From Bacteroidaceae bacterium (lineage in GTDB: Bacteria; Bacteroidota; Bacteroidia; Bacteroidales; Bacteroidaceae): a stretch of 6,878 nucleotides of DNA. The stretch is taken from assembly GCA_016302435.1 (NCBI GenBank), contig JAEDNQ010000119.1:1-6878 (forward strand), given 5' to 3'. Positions within the stretch are counted from its first letter, which is position 1. Every line of letters begins with the position of its first letter. The notes below the pieces were generated by a model. That model was not told where the DNA came from and did no database searches. It saw only the letters and a list, made by a program, of their open reading frames with translations. Shown in pieces: positions 6,726 to 6,878 of the stretch. A program made the position numbers and the translations under genes.

Positions 6726-6759
6726 GGTCTATTCGGAATGCGAATTGGTTTTCAGAGTT

Positions 6760-6791
6760 CAAATTTACGCATTATTATCCACACGGACAAA
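6760..6791 (-). promoter_or_regulatory. pyrH promoter with -33 and -7 elements
   Basis: On the minus strand TTTG (6791-6788) is followed after exactly 20 bp by TAAATTTG (6767-6760). This is a complete match to the Bacteroidetes primary promoter, TTTG then about 19-21 bp then TAnnTTTG. Transcription would start near 6753. Thirteen bases upstream of the -33 box lies an A/T palindrome, CTTTTTTGAAAAAAG (6804-6818), which could act as bent DNA or an UP-like element. Nothing else is recognisable from there to the window end. Confidence 0.8.
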
Positions 6792-6878
6792 CAACTTGCA
6801 TCTCTTTTTTGAAAAAAGCATGAAAATGAGTTCACAAGGACCACACCACGTCTCGAACGCACATGACAAAAGTCAAGA

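Noticed and set aside
6845..6865. T-arm-like GTTCGAGAC on the minus strand near the window end
   Set aside because: The flanking bases do not form a five-pair T stem, and no anticodon or acceptor arm can be found, so it is not a tRNA.

Overview
The window looks like chromosomal DNA of a member of the Bacteroidales, most likely a Prevotella-like gut or rumen bacterium. Three things point there: start codons without clear Shine-Dalgarno sequences, promoters of the Bacteroidetes type (TAnnTTTG at -7, with an ideal TTTG at -33 in one case), and secreted GH67 and GH97 glycoside hydrolases interleaved with housekeeping genes. The genus is an inference from style and family content, not from a search.

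Layout: two plus-strand genes come first, a UDP-glucose 6-dehydrogenase (16-1290) and a secreted GH67 alpha-glucuronidase (1389-3134). They converge on three minus-strand genes: rplS for ribosomal protein bL19 (3608-3231), a secreted or lipid-anchored GH97 glycosidase (5810-3870) and pyrH for UMP kinase (6602-5892). A bidirectional hairpin terminator (3168-3214) separates the GH67 gene from rplS. A second terminator, whose G-U pairs show that it works on the minus strand (3747-3789), ends the GH97 transcript. It sits just upstream of the rplS promoter (3706-3713) and a probable structured rplS leader (3647-3696). pyrH has a textbook Bacteroidetes promoter (6760-6791) and a roughly 150-nt leader that contains a possible 30-codon ORF. 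No terminator or good promoter is visible in the 81 nt between pyrH and the GH97 gene, so the two may be cotranscribed. I see no further gene in 6792-6878.

How the genes fit together: Ugd makes UDP-glucuronate for surface polysaccharide. GH67 removes (4-O-methyl)glucuronate from xylo-oligosaccharides, and GH97 of the retaining type probably removes alpha-galactose. Neither hydrolase lies beside SusC/SusD or a regulator here, so they look like orphan CAZymes dispersed among housekeeping genes.

I found no clear new multi-gene system. The points most worth a second look are a GH67 enzyme that lacks its usual N-terminal domain, the pyrH leader ORF, the rplS leader with phased A-tracts, and a triplicated stop-codon repeat at the end of the GH97 gene.
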